From: Flaviramulus basaltis
GTDB lineage: Bacteria > Bacteroidota > Bacteroidia > Flavobacteriales > Flavobacteriaceae
Direction: 5' to 3'
Length of the DNA: 64,000 nt
Assembly: GCF_900114265.1 (NCBI RefSeq)
Contig: NZ_FPKV01000003.1
Coordinates: 372,001-436,000 of the forward strand
Shown here piece after piece: positions 1 through 8,854 of the stretch. How positions within the stretch are numbered: the stretch's first letter is position 1; each line of letters opens with the position of its first letter. The notes under the pieces are model-generated. The model did not search any database and had not been told where the DNA came from. It saw nothing but the letters and a program-made list of their open reading frames with translations. Both the position numbers and the translations under genes were made by a program.

Positions 1-1
1 T

Positions 2-346
2 TTTAATCAAGTTACTGCATCAGGATGGATAACAGAAAGTAGTAAATTCTACGGATTAATGAGTGCGCCTTTTTGGGAACATTTAGTTATTGGAGGTTTT
101 GCTTTTGGTACCGTATTTATGGCTACCGATCCTGTTACTGCTTCTCAAACTAATAAAGGAAAATGGATTTACGGTTTCTTAATAGGTTTTGTTTCTATTA
201 TGATTCGCGTATTTAATCCAGCATATCCAGAAGGTGTTATGCTTGCTATTTTATTAATGAATGTATTTGCACCAACCATTGATCATTATGTGGTACAAGG
301 TAATGTGAAGAAAAGAATGAAACGTTTAAAAGCTAAAGTTGCATAA
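2..346 (+). CDS. nqrB: Na+-translocating NADH:quinone reductase subunit B, C-terminal fragment
   Basis: The reading frame is open from base 2, so the window cuts off the 5' part; about 114 C-terminal residues remain. They include two hydrophobic segments and the ATDPVTAS and NPAYPEG motifs typical of the end of NqrB. NqrB is the large membrane subunit that carries a covalent FMN and takes part in Na+ translocation and quinone reduction; its flavinylation site lies outside the window. The stop is two bases before the start of nqrC, so it is the upstream member of the nqr operon. The identification is firm because of both sequence and gene order. Confidence 0.93.
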   Translation, partial: FNQVTASGWITESSKFYGLMSAPFWEHLVIGGFAFGTVFMATDPVTASQTNKGKWIYGFLIGFVSIMIRVFNPAYPEGVMLAILLMNVFAPTIDHYVVQGNVKKRMKRLKAKVA

Positions 347-348
347 CG

Positions 349-1098
349 ATGGAAAATAGAACAGACAAAAACTCATATACAATTCTATTCGCTATAGGTA
401 TGGTGTTAGTTGTAGGTGCATTATTAGCATTTGCTGCATCTTCATTAAAACCTAATATTGATGAAAATAAGCGATTAGAAAAGCAACAAAACATTTTATA
501 CGCTATGGGCGTAAATGAAAATGATGATAGTAGCGCGAACTTTGTTTCTACTACAGATGCTCCAGAATTGTTTAAAAAATACATTACTAAACAATTGGTT
601 ATCGAAGGTGATAAAGTTACTGAAGATCCTGAAGCCTATTTAATTGATGTTAAAAAAGAACAAGCTAAGGCAAAAGCAGGTTTAGAAAGAAAGTTACCTC
701 TTTTTGTTGGAGAAAAGGATGGTAAAACATTTTATATAGTACCTATTTATGGTAAAGGACTTTGGGATGCTATTTGGGCTTATGTATCAATAGACGAAAA
801 TATGGTAGTGCAAGGTGCTTATTTTGATCATAAAGGTGAAACACCTGGTTTAGGGGCAAACATTAAACAACGTTTCTTTATGGATGATTTTATAGGAGAA
901 CATTTATTAAATGAATCGGGTGTGTTTAAAGGAATTGATGTAGCAAAAGGAAACGCAGATCCAAAAAACGAAAATAAAACAGACAATGAGGTTGATGCTA
1001 TTGCTGGAGCAACTATTACAGGAAATGGTGTTACCGCAATGATTAAAGCAGATTTAAAGCTTTACAAACCTTATATAGATAATCTTAAAACAAATTAA
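349..1098 (+). CDS. nqrC: Na+-translocating NADH:quinone reductase subunit C
   Basis: This 249-residue protein has one N-terminal membrane helix (about residues 12-32) and a periplasmic FMN-binding domain. NqrC carries FMN bound covalently to a threonine and passes electrons from NqrF towards NqrB. The attachment motif is visible near the C-terminus as VDAIAGAT, which makes Thr222 the acceptor; the usual Ser or Thr before GAT is Ala here. The gene starts 2 bases after nqrB and ends 3 bases before nqrD. The transferase that would load FMN, apbE, lies at 7825-8799. Confidence 0.96.
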   Translation: MENRTDKNSYTILFAIGMVLVVGALLAFAASSLKPNIDENKRLEKQQNILYAMGVNENDDSSANFVSTTDAPELFKKYITKQLVIEGDKVTEDPEAYLIDVKKEQAKAKAGLERKLPLFVGEKDGKTFYIVPIYGKGLWDAIWAYVSIDENMVVQGAYFDHKGETPGLGANIKQRFFMDDFIGEHLLNESGVFKGIDVAKGNADPKNENKTDNEVDAIAGATITGNGVTAMIKADLKLYKPYIDNLKTN

Positions 1099-1101
1099 TT
1101 T

Positions 1102-1746
1102 ATGGGACTTTTATCAAAAAAAGACGCAAAGTTAATCACAGATCCATTAGCAGATAATAACCCAATTACAATTCAAGTACTTGGTATTTGTTCTGCTTTA
1201 GCAATTACTGCAGAATTAAAAGCTTCAATTGTAATGGCGCTTTCTGTAATGGCAGTTCTAGCAATAGGAAATGTGGTTATTTCATTAATGAGAAATATAA
1301 TCCCTTCTAAAATTAGAATTATCGTTCAATTGGTAGTTGTAGCGGCTTTAGTAATTATAGTAGATCAAGTATTAAAAGCCTTTGCTTACGAGTTAAGTAA
1401 AACACTTTCTGTATTTGTTGGATTAATTATTACTAACTGTATTATTATGGGACGTTTTGAAGCTTTTGCTTTAGGAAACAAACCTTGGCGTTCATTTTTA
1501 GACGGTATTGGTAATGCAGCAGGTTATGGACTTATACTAATTATAGTTGGTTTTTTTAGAGAATTATTAGGTTCTGGTACATTATTAGGATTTAAAGTTT
1601 TAGGAGACCCAATAGAGAAAACAGGATTATATGCTATAGGATATGAAAATAACGGATTTATGTTATTATCGCCAATGGCATTAATTGTGGTTGGTATCAT
1701 TATTTGGGTACAACGTAGTAGAAATCAAGCATTAATAGAAGATTAA
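1102..1746 (+). CDS. nqrD: Na+-translocating NADH:quinone reductase subunit D
   Basis: This is a 214-residue polytopic membrane protein with about six helices and the NqrD hallmark GICSALAIT near the N-terminus. Cys30 and Cys113 match the paired membrane cysteines that, with those of NqrE, bind an intramembrane iron centre in the characterised enzyme. The conserved FRELLGSGTLLGF segment is present. It sits inside the nqr operon, 3 bases after nqrC and 21 bases before nqrE. NqrD is a paralogue of NqrE; order and length distinguish them. Confidence 0.96.
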   Translation: MGLLSKKDAKLITDPLADNNPITIQVLGICSALAITAELKASIVMALSVMAVLAIGNVVISLMRNIIPSKIRIIVQLVVVAALVIIVDQVLKAFAYELSKTLSVFVGLIITNCIIMGRFEAFALGNKPWRSFLDGIGNAAGYGLILIIVGFFRELLGSGTLLGFKVLGDPIEKTGLYAIGYENNGFMLLSPMALIVVGIIIWVQRSRNQALIED

Positions 1747-1767
1747 AAATCTGTAGATTAAAAGAAT

Positions 1768-2493
1768 ATGGAACATATAGAATTATTTTTCAAATCAATA
1801 TTTATAGATAACATGGTATTTGCTACATTCTTGGGAATGTGTTCTTACCTAGCGGTATCTAAAAAAGTAAGTACAGCAGTTGGTCTTGGTGCAGCGGTTA
1901 TTTTTGTATTAGCTATTACAGTACCATTAAACTGGTTATTGGATCAATATCTTTTACAACCAGGAGCATTAAAATGGCTAGGAGCAGAGTATGCAGATTA
2001 CGATTTAAGTTTCTTATCATTTATCATGTTTATTGCAACTATTGCAACCATGGTACAATTGGTAGAAATTGTAGTTGAGAAATTCTCACCATCATTATAT
2101 AATTCACTTGGTATTTTCTTGCCACTTATTGCTGTAAACTGTGCTATTTTAGGAGGTTCTTTATTTATGCAATCTCGTGAAATTCCAACATTAGGATTAG
2201 CAACAACTTATGGAGTTGGTTCTGGAATTGGATGGTTTTTAGCTATTTTAGCTATTGCGGCAATTCGTGAAAAAATTAGATATTCAAATGTGCCACCAGC
2301 ATTAAGAGGCTTAGGAATAACCTTTATTATTACTGGTTTAATGGCTATAGGTTTTATGAGTTTTGGAGGTATGTTAACTGGTGGTGATGAAGAAGAAGCT
2401 CCTAAAGAAGTAAAGACTGTGAAAGTAGAAAAGTCTAAAGAAGATTTAGAAAAGGATAAAGTGGTAGCTAACAACATAAAAGTAAATGAATAA
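1768..2493 (+). CDS. nqrE: Na+-translocating NADH:quinone reductase subunit E
   Basis: This is the second RnfA/NqrE-type membrane subunit, with about six helices. Cys25 (GMCSYLAV) and Cys125 (VNCAILG) are the expected iron-centre ligands. At 241 residues it is longer than most NqrE proteins (about 200). The extra length is largely a charged, Lys/Glu-rich C-terminal tail from about residue 205, which should be exposed and flexible. Its end overlaps the nqrF start by 8 bases, suggesting translational coupling. The function is established for the family; the role of the tail is unknown. Confidence 0.95.
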   Translation: MEHIELFFKSIFIDNMVFATFLGMCSYLAVSKKVSTAVGLGAAVIFVLAITVPLNWLLDQYLLQPGALKWLGAEYADYDLSFLSFIMFIATIATMVQLVEIVVEKFSPSLYNSLGIFLPLIAVNCAILGGSLFMQSREIPTLGLATTYGVGSGIGWFLAILAIAAIREKIRYSNVPPALRGLGITFIITGLMAIGFMSFGGMLTGGDEEEAPKEVKTVKVEKSKEDLEKDKVVANNIKVNE

Positions 2494-3802
2494 TATGATT
2501 TTGGCAGCAGGAACATTAGGAACCGTAATTGCAACTGTAACAGCATTTTTAATTATAACGTTGTTGTTAGTGGCATTACTATTAATTGTAAAACAAAAAT
2601 TATCACCATCTGGTCCCGTAAAAATTACGATTAATGGTGAAAAAGAAATTGAAGTTGCTTCAGGAGGTACATTGTTATCTACTTTAGGAAATCAAAAAAT
2701 ATTCTTACCATCAGCTTGTGGTGGAGGAGGAACTTGTATTCAGTGCGAGTGTCACGTTTTAGAAGGTGGAGGAGAAGCTTTACCTACTGAAACTCCTCAT
2801 TTTACAAGAAAAGAATTAAAGCACGGTGCTCGTTTGGCATGTCAAGTTAAAGTAAAGCAAGACATGAACATTACCATTCCTGAAGAAGTATTTGGGATTA
2901 AAAAATGGGAAGCGACTGTGGTGCGTAATTATAATGTGGCATCATTTATTAAGGAGTTTGTTGTTGAAATTCCAGAAGATATGGGTTACAAAGCTGGTGG
3001 GTATATTCAAATTGAAATTCCTCCATGTGAAGTAAAATATTCTGATATGGATATTACAGCGCATCCTGAAGAACATGAAACACCAGATAAGTTTCAAACA
3101 GAATGGGATAAGTTTGGTCTTTGGCCATTAGTAATGAAGAACACAGAAACTATTGAAAGAGCATATTCTATGGCTTCTTATCCAGCAGAAGGGCGTGAAG
3201 TTATGTTGAATGTTCGTGTAGCATGTCCACCATGGGATAGAGCTAAAAATGGATGGATGGATGTTAATCCAGGTATCGCATCATCTTATATTTTTAATCA
3301 AAAACCAGGAGATAAAGTAACAATTTCTGGACCTTATGGTGAATTCTTCATTAATGAGTCTGAAGCTGAAATGTTGTACGTAGGTGGAGGAGCAGGAATG
3401 GCACCAATGCGTTCTCACTTATATCATTTATTTAGAACTTTAAAAACAGGAAGAAAAGTTACTTATTGGTATGGAGGTCGTTCTAAAAGAGAATTATTTT
3501 ATTTAGATCATTTTTATAAATTAGAAAAAGATTTTCCTAATTTTAAATTCTATTTAGCATTATCTGAACCTTTACCAGAAGATAACTGGAAAGTAAAAGA
3601 AAATATTGATGCACCAGGAGATGGTTTCGTAGGATTCATTCATAACTGTGTTATTGATAATTATTTAAGTCATCATGAATCACCAGAGGATATTGAACTA
3701 TATTTCTGTGGACCACCATTAATGAACAAAGCTGTTCAAAAAATGGGTGAAGATTTTGGTATACCAGATGAGCATATTAGATTTGATGACTTTGGAGGAT
3801 AA
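2486..3802 (+). CDS. nqrF: Na+-translocating NADH:quinone reductase subunit F
   Basis: This 438-residue protein is the NADH-oxidising entry point of Na+-NQR. An N-terminal membrane anchor (about residues 9-35) is followed by a plant-type 2Fe-2S domain with ligands Cys78, Cys84, Cys87 and Cys119. The FAD domain carries [10 protein letters not shown], and the NADH domain carries [14 protein letters not shown] and FCGPPLMNK. The protein ends with the family signature RFDDFGG. It is the last gene of the nqr operon, and a strong terminator follows 51 bases later. No lesion is seen. Confidence 0.97.
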   Translation: MNNMILAAGTLGTVIATVTAFLIITLLLVALLLIVKQKLSPSGPVKITINGEKEIEVASGGTLLSTLGNQKIFLPSACGGGGTCIQCECHVLEGGGEALPTETPHFTRKELKHGARLACQVKVKQDMNITIPEEVFGIKKWEATVVRNYNVASFIKEFVVEIPEDMGYKAGGYIQIEIPPCEVKYSDMDITAHPEEHETPDKFQTEWDKFGLWPLVMKNTETIERAYSMASYPAEGREVMLNVRVACPPWDRAKNGWMDVNPGIASSYIFNQKPGDKVTISGPYGEFFINESEAEMLYVGGGAGMAPMRSHLYHLFRTLKTGRKVTYWYGGRSKRELFYLDHFYKLEKDFPNFKFYLALSEPLPEDNWKVKENIDAPGDGFVGFIHNCVIDNYLSHHESPEDIELYFCGPPLMNKAVQKMGEDFGIPDEHIRFDDFGG

Positions 3803-3853
3803 AAAGTTATTTTATTCTTGCAAATAAATAGCAGGAGTTTATATAAATCAAAT

Positions 3854-3888
3854 AAAAAAACCAACTCGTTTCGAGTTGGTTTTTTTTA
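3854..3888 (+). terminator. Intrinsic terminator of the nqr operon
   Basis: An 8-bp perfect stem (CCAACTCG / CGAGTTGG, 3861-3879) with a TTT loop is preceded by an A tract and followed by a run of T. It sits between nqrF and the convergent response-regulator gene. The A and T tracts on both sides mean it could stop transcription in both directions. Confidence 0.92.
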
Positions 3889-3919
3889 TTATCATCAATT
3901 TAATTGGTTGTCTATATTA

Positions 3920-4321
3920 TTAATTATTCAATAATTCTTTAGAAATATTTTTTAAAGATTCTATTGATATTGGTTTTACAATAAAATTAGAAACATTTTC
4001 ATAATTCTTTACACGGTCTTTATCTCTTGGATCAATAGATGAACTTACAATATAGACTGTGATTAACTTATGTGATTCAATTTTTATAAATTCATCTAAA
4101 AACTGCCATCCATCCATAACAGGCATATTAATATCCAATAAAATAACATCTGGAATGTTTTTTCCAGAATCTATAATAGCTTTTAAATTATTTAAGGCTT
4201 CTTCACCGTTTTTAAAAATCATAAACGATTCACAAAAGTTTGCAAATTGCATCATTTTTTTTATCCCAAATACAAATATTGGGTCGTCATCAATAATACA
4301 AGCAATATCAATTTTTTTCAT
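3920..4321 (-). CDS. Single-domain response regulator
   Basis: This 133-residue protein is a stand-alone receiver domain with no output domain. The acidic pocket is Asp11-Asp13, the phosphoacceptor is Asp63 in LLDINMPVMDGW, the switch residue lies in YIVSSSID, and the conserved Lys is in FIVKPIS. Its start overlaps the end of the histidine-kinase gene by 14 bases, so the two are almost certainly co-expressed partners. Without a DNA-binding domain it probably acts by protein contact or in a phosphorelay. The downstream target is not evident from this window. Confidence 0.93.
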   Translation of the reverse strand: MKKIDIACIIDDDPIFVFGIKKMMQFANFCESFMIFKNGEEALNNLKAIIDSGKNIPDVILLDINMPVMDGWQFLDEFIKIESHKLITVYIVSSSIDPRDKDRVKNYENVSNFIVKPISIESLKNISKELLNN

Positions 4322-5807
4322 AATTCTTTAAATATATATTAAATGTTGTGCCAACATTAACTTCGCTTTCAACTTCAATTTCACCTCCAATTGCTTCTAC
4401 TTGATTTTTTGTTATAAATAAGCCAATACCACGAGAATCCTCATGTTTATGAAATGTTTTATACATTCCAAATAGTTTGTCACCATATTTTTCTAAATCA
4501 ATACCTAAACCGTGATCTTGTATTTTTAGAACAATATAATCGTTTTTAATTGAGGCATGTAATTCAATTTTGGGAGTTTCATTTAGTTTTTTATATTTTA
4601 TCGCATTCGTAAGAAAATTTAATAAAATACTATCTAAATATGCTGGTATCGCTTCAACGTAAATGTCTTTGTTAATATCAACACATAATTTTGTTTTAGA
4701 TTCAATAATCAAGGCTGCTATACTTGCAGATATTTTATCAAAACTTTCTAATAAATTTATAGGCTCTTTCTTTAAATCCTTTTTAATATTAATAGAAGCA
4801 ACTTCATTTAAATTTTCAACCGTTTCACCTAAATGGCTTACAGCTTGTTCCATTAAAGGAAAAATTTCATTATTAGTTGTTTCTGGCATATCCATTTTTG
4901 TGATATCTAATAGCATGTCTAGATTACTGTAATGAGACCTTAAATTATGTGATACAATATGTGCAAAATTTAATAGACGCTTGTTTTGATTTTCGGTTGT
5001 GTCTAATAATTTTACTATTCTATTTGTGCTTTCTTTTATTTGCGTAAGGTCATTAGTCTGTGCGACAAAATGCAATGGTACTCCAGATTTATCTTTAATA
5101 ATAGTTGCAGATAATGAAGCCCAAATAGTTCGACCATTTTTGTGCATATAACTTATTTCTGTTTTAAAATGATTAATTTTTCCATTAATCATATCAAACA
5201 CAGCTTGTCGTGCCATACTTACATCTTTAGGATGTGTAATATCCATAAAAGTAAGTTTTAAGAACTCTTTTTTCGTATAACCAAATGTTTCACACAGACT
5301 TTTATTTACAGAGATCCAATTACCTCTTAAGTCTATAGTTGCCATACCTATTAAAGCATTTTCGAAAGTTTTTCTAAGCTGGTCTTCTTTATCAGCTAAA
5401 GCTTTAGCATTTTTTGTCTTTTCATCAATATCTTGAAATAGTCCAATAATTTTTACACATTCATTATTTTCAATAAGTGGTTTTCCAATAGCTCTTACCC
5501 ATTTTTCCTTCCCGGTGGATGTTATAATTTGAACCTCAATATCATAATCTTCAAATTTTTCTATACAGTCTGTAAAGGCTTTGTCAATTTTGTTTAGGCT
5601 ATCTCCTTGTTTGTAAAAACTAAGAGCTGTTTTAACATCTGGTTCAAAATTTTGTGGGACTTCATGTATTTTTTTTGTTTCAGAACTCCAATAAAGCGAC
5701 GTTGATCTTAGGTCAAATTCCCAAGTACCAATTGAAGCATTTTTTTCAATAAAATCAAGATAAATACTATTTTTGGTAGGTTTTAAATTTTGAACAGGAT
5801 TTAACAT
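4308..5807 (-). CDS. PAS-domain sensor histidine kinase
   Basis: This 499-residue protein has no clear membrane segment and is probably cytoplasmic. Two PAS-like domains occupy about residues 20-130 and 145-255; the second holds FGYTKKEFLKLTFMDITHP. The phosphoacceptor is His287 in IVSHNLRSH, a form of the H box common in Bacteroidota kinases. The ATPase domain shows the N box (LTNAIKYK) and glycine boxes DHGLGID and SRGIGLFI. It is translated ahead of, and overlaps, the response regulator at 3920-4321. The signal it senses cannot be read from the sequence. Confidence 0.93.
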   Translation of the reverse strand: MLNPVQNLKPTKNSIYLDFIEKNASIGTWEFDLRSTSLYWSSETKKIHEVPQNFEPDVKTALSFYKQGDSLNKIDKAFTDCIEKFEDYDIEVQIITSTGKEKWVRAIGKPLIENNECVKIIGLFQDIDEKTKNAKALADKEDQLRKTFENALIGMATIDLRGNWISVNKSLCETFGYTKKEFLKLTFMDITHPKDVSMARQAVFDMINGKINHFKTEISYMHKNGRTIWASLSATIIKDKSGVPLHFVAQTNDLTQIKESTNRIVKLLDTTENQNKRLLNFAHIVSHNLRSHYSNLDMLLDITKMDMPETTNNEIFPLMEQAVSHLGETVENLNEVASINIKKDLKKEPINLLESFDKISASIAALIIESKTKLCVDINKDIYVEAIPAYLDSILLNFLTNAIKYKKLNETPKIELHASIKNDYIVLKIQDHGLGIDLEKYGDKLFGMYKTFHKHEDSRGIGLFITKNQVEAIGGEIEVESEVNVGTTFNIYLKNYEKN

Positions 5808-5959
5808 AAATAGATTAATTAGTAGGGATTAAGGCTGGCAATTTAAGTAAATTTTTACATTTATAATGGTTTAAATGCAATTTTTATCGATTAAATGCTT
5901 TTTGTGTAGGGGTAGTTTTTATTTTTTATTTTGTAAGAAGCTTATTTTCAACATTTTTG

Positions 5960-6415
5960 TTAAATGAATTGGTTTAACTCCATATATTGATTTTTTTTAA
6001 ATTTAAAGAGTTTAGTATAATCCATAACATTATCTATACCATCTAAAGTGCATAAAAACTTAATAACTTCTGATAAACCTTTAAATAGATTTTCCTTATT
6101 TGATAGAATTTTTGGCTTTTCATTTTTATAATGAAGTGGTAATTTATACCCACAAGCCTTCAAAAATATGGATTCAATTTGTAATAACTCTAAAGGAGAA
6201 TAACCATTAAACTTCCTGCCTAATGTTTGATGGACTTTTCCAATATAATTCAATGTGGTAGAACCATGATGGTCTGAAAGGTGTTTCCAACTATCTGTAT
6301 TATTTAATATGTTGCCAACAGCACATTGTTTGCAACATTCTGGATATAACTCATCATTGTGAAAAGCAATATATAGTTTACTTAAGGCCTCTTCTAAACG
6401 AATTGAAGTTTTCAT
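5960..6415 (-). CDS. Conserved hypothetical protein with CCKQC cysteine cluster
   Basis: This is a 151-residue soluble protein with no signal peptide or membrane helix. A Cys-Cys-x-x-Cys cluster sits at about residues 27-31 (PECCKQCAVGN), followed by SWKHLSDHHGS; together these could bind a metal. I recognise the sequence type as conserved in flavobacteria but know no demonstrated function. Homologues may carry an NqrF label in databases; it has neither the 2Fe-2S ligand spacing nor the FAD/NADH domains of NqrF, so such a label would be wrong. It stands alone between the PAS kinase and a TPR protein. Confidence 0.75.
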   Translation of the reverse strand: MKTSIRLEEALSKLYIAFHNDELYPECCKQCAVGNILNNTDSWKHLSDHHGSTTLNYIGKVHQTLGRKFNGYSPLELLQIESIFLKACGYKLPLHYKNEKPKILSNKENLFKGLSEVIKFLCTLDGIDNVMDYTKLFKFKKNQYMELNQFI

Positions 6416-6467
6416 GTTTTTTTATTTCTAAGATAATTAAAAAAATAAATGAATCCAATGATATCAA

Positions 6468-7202
6468 TTATCGAATTTTGAGAAGAATTTCTTCACTTAC
6501 ATCGTTTTTGCTTAAACTGATATATTTCTTAGCTAATTCAATATTTCCCTCGTTTAAATAGGCAAGTCCTAAATAAAAGTAAGCATTATTTAATAGTGAA
6601 AAAGAATTTTTTGCAACACATCTCTCTAAAAAAGGAATAGCATCTGGCACATTGTTATTAGCCATTTTTGCAATACCTAAAAAGTAATTTAATGTATCGT
6701 TATTTATTTTTTGTTCATTTAAAATTTGCCATTCTTTTATAGCTTTACTGTAATTACCATTTTTGTAATTTTTCATGGCATCATATTCATATAAGTAAGA
6801 ACTATTTTTGATATTAATTTCAGGCAATTCTGTAGCGGGTTTAAAATATTTAGAATAGAGTTTTTGATTTGGGGAATTACTAAAATACCAAATACTACCC
6901 AAAGCAATAATAATTGCAGCAACTAAAGCTATTTTACTGGATTTTAAAAGCCTAACTTTTGCAGGAGTCTTAGTGGTTTTTGTTTTGGTTAGATCTTTGG
7001 TTGAGGGTTTAGAATCTTCTTTTAATGATTTGGTTTCTTTGGCTAAAAGCATAGTTTTAATATCTTCAACCTGCTTTTTAAATTCAGAGTCAATTTTTAG
7101 GTAATCATTGAAATCTTTTAATTCATCTGGTTTCATAGTGCCGTTAATGTAACGTTCTATAGCCTCAAATAATTCTTTTGGTATGTCATTATTATTTTCC
7201 AA
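6468..7202 (-). CDS. Membrane-anchored TPR protein with anti-sigma-like N-terminus
   Basis: This 244-residue protein has an N-terminal acidic helical part (residues 1-60) resembling the cytoplasmic part of Bacteroidota anti-sigma factors. A Lys/Thr-rich linker, one membrane helix (about 91-107, ALVAAIIIALGSIWYF) and a periplasmic region with TPR-like repeats (about 140-240) follow. Similar proteins usually accompany an ECF sigma gene, but none is adjacent here. It may scaffold a periplasmic complex or act as an orphan regulator; this is inference. It is divergent from the gene starting near 7447. Confidence 0.7.
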   Translation of the reverse strand: MENNNDIPKELFEAIERYINGTMKPDELKDFNDYLKIDSEFKKQVEDIKTMLLAKETKSLKEDSKPSTKDLTKTKTTKTPAKVRLLKSSKIALVAAIIIALGSIWYFSNSPNQKLYSKYFKPATELPEINIKNSSYLYEYDAMKNYKNGNYSKAIKEWQILNEQKINNDTLNYFLGIAKMANNNVPDAIPFLERCVAKNSFSLLNNAYFYLGLAYLNEGNIELAKKYISLSKNDVSEEILLKIR

Positions 7203-7446
7203 TTCTTAATTATATAATATATAAATGATAAGGTAAAATGATTATTGTTTTTATAACTTATAGATGGTTTTGATATTCCTTTTTATGAGTTTTTTCTATG
7301 TTCATGACTAATTATAAGAAAGGTACAATTATTACAATTTAATACAAACACTTAACTATTAAAGGATTAATAATTCGTTTATCTACTTTTAGAAACGTTT
7401 TTTCATCTTTAATAAATTCTTGAAAATTATATATTATTTTAGCAGC

Positions 7447-7824
7447 ATGAGTAAACCACTATCAGAACAAGAATTACATAATTTAGCAATGAATTATGTA
7501 GGAAAAGATTTAGAGCAACGTGGTTTTGAGTTTATAGCTGTTAATAGTAAACTTAAAAAGCATCCTCAATTTGTTTGTATTGATAAAAACAAACAGTATT
7601 ATTTTGTTATTGTTAGAGCTGTTATTTTACCGGAAAACCCTAATAATTATGATGTAGTCTGGATGGAATCTTTTAAAAAACATGCAAGAGAAAAAGATGC
7701 AAAAGTGCTATATGCTGGTGTTGGTTTAGGAAATATTAATAATAAAAAAGAACCTATTTGCTTAAATGAAGAATATTTATTGGAATATAATGGTATTCAA
7801 GTTTTAGAAACTAATTTAAATTAA
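7447..7824 (+). CDS. Conserved hypothetical protein upstream of apbE
   Basis: From the ATG at 7447 this is a 125-residue soluble protein. An in-frame upstream ATG at 7420 would add nine hydrophobic, poorly conserved-looking residues, and I prefer 7447. The N-terminus SKPLSEQELHNLAMNYVGKD and the core KKHPQFVCIDKNKQYYFVIV are distinctive. It ends directly against the apbE start with no gap, so the two are translationally coupled. That suggests a role linked to flavinylation or NQR maturation, but no catalytic motif is visible. It lacks the NqrF cysteines, so any NqrF annotation on homologues would be wrong. Confidence 0.8.
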   Translation: MSKPLSEQELHNLAMNYVGKDLEQRGFEFIAVNSKLKKHPQFVCIDKNKQYYFVIVRAVILPENPNNYDVVWMESFKKHAREKDAKVLYAGVGLGNINNKKEPICLNEEYLLEYNGIQVLETNLN

Positions 7825-8799
7825 ATGAAAAATATAATAATATTACTTATTTGTCTATTTGTATTTAGTTGTGGTAAAGCCCCAAAAAACACAGCACTAA
7901 AGGGACCAGTTTTTGGAACTACTTATTCCATTATTTATGATTCTGAGATAGATTATGAAAAACAATTTGATAGCCTGTTCTATGAGATTAATAAGTCATT
8001 ATCAACTTATCAAGCTAATTCTATAATTTCAAAAATAAATAGAGGTGAAGTAGTAGATACAGATGTGCATTTTGAAAATGTTTTTAAGGCTTCAAAAAAA
8101 ATATTTTATGATACCGAAGGTGCTTTTGATCCTACAATTGGAGCTGTTGTTAATGCATGGGATTTTGGACCTGAAGGTAAAATAATGAACCTTGATAGTC
8201 TTAAAATTGATAGTTTAATGGTTTCAGTCGGATTTGATAAAATCCTTAGAATTGATAGTCATCTTATGAAGCCAAAAGATGCTTTTATAGATTTTAATGC
8301 TATTGCAAAGGGATATGGTGTTGATGTTGTTGGAGAGTTTTTAGAATCTAAAAACATAGCCAATTACCTAGTTGAAATTGGAGGAGAAATTAGAGTAAAA
8401 GGAATAAATGCTGAAAAAGAAAATAAATGGAAAGTTGGTGTTGAGAAACCTAATTTTGATGGTGAACAATCAATTTTAAAGTCAATAAGTTTAAAAGATG
8501 AAGCTATGGCAACTTCAGGAACTTATAGAAAGTATAAGATAGACGATAATGGTAATAAGTATGCACATATAATTGATACTAAAACGGGATATCCAAGCAA
8601 AACGAATGTTTTAAGTGTTTCAGTTATTGCAAAACAATGTATGATGGCTGATGCTTATGCTACTGCTTTTAAAGCCATGGGAATCGAAAAAGTAAAAGCT
8701 TTTTTAAAATTTCATCAAGAACTTAAAGTGTTTTTGATTTTTGAAAATGATAAAAAGGAATTTGAAACAGTTTCACTAAATGATTTTCCAGAAAATTAA
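7825..8799 (+). CDS. apbE: FAD:protein FMN transferase ApbE (lipoprotein)
   Basis: This 324-residue protein starts with a lipoprotein signal peptide (lipobox FSCG, Cys16), placing it on the periplasmic side of a membrane. ApbE cuts FAD and attaches FMN to a threonine of target proteins, including NqrC and NqrB. Family features visible are GPVFGTTYSIIY, the DFNAIAKGYGVD segment, LVEIGGEIRVKG, the AMATSGTYRKY region and the metal-binding MADAYATAF. It follows the small unknown gene with no spacer and lies about 4 kb from nqrCDEF, whose products are its likely substrates. Confidence 0.95.
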   Translation: MKNIIILLICLFVFSCGKAPKNTALKGPVFGTTYSIIYDSEIDYEKQFDSLFYEINKSLSTYQANSIISKINRGEVVDTDVHFENVFKASKKIFYDTEGAFDPTIGAVVNAWDFGPEGKIMNLDSLKIDSLMVSVGFDKILRIDSHLMKPKDAFIDFNAIAKGYGVDVVGEFLESKNIANYLVEIGGEIRVKGINAEKENKWKVGVEKPNFDGEQSILKSISLKDEAMATSGTYRKYKIDDNGNKYAHIIDTKTGYPSKTNVLSVSVIAKQCMMADAYATAFKAMGIEKVKAFLKFHQELKVFLIFENDKKEFETVSLNDFPEN

Positions 8800-8854
8800 T
8801 TATGTCATTATAAGGATTAATTGGTAATCTCTTAGATAGAGTTTCGAAATAAAT

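Noticed and set aside
2208-2546. Open frame opposite nqrE/nqrF
   Set aside because: It lies wholly over the well-supported genes nqrE and nqrF and has low-complexity composition; it is a shadow frame. The same applies to the other frames opposite confirmed genes.
7447-7824. Second NqrF
   Set aside because: It has no 2Fe-2S cysteine set and no FAD or NADH motifs.
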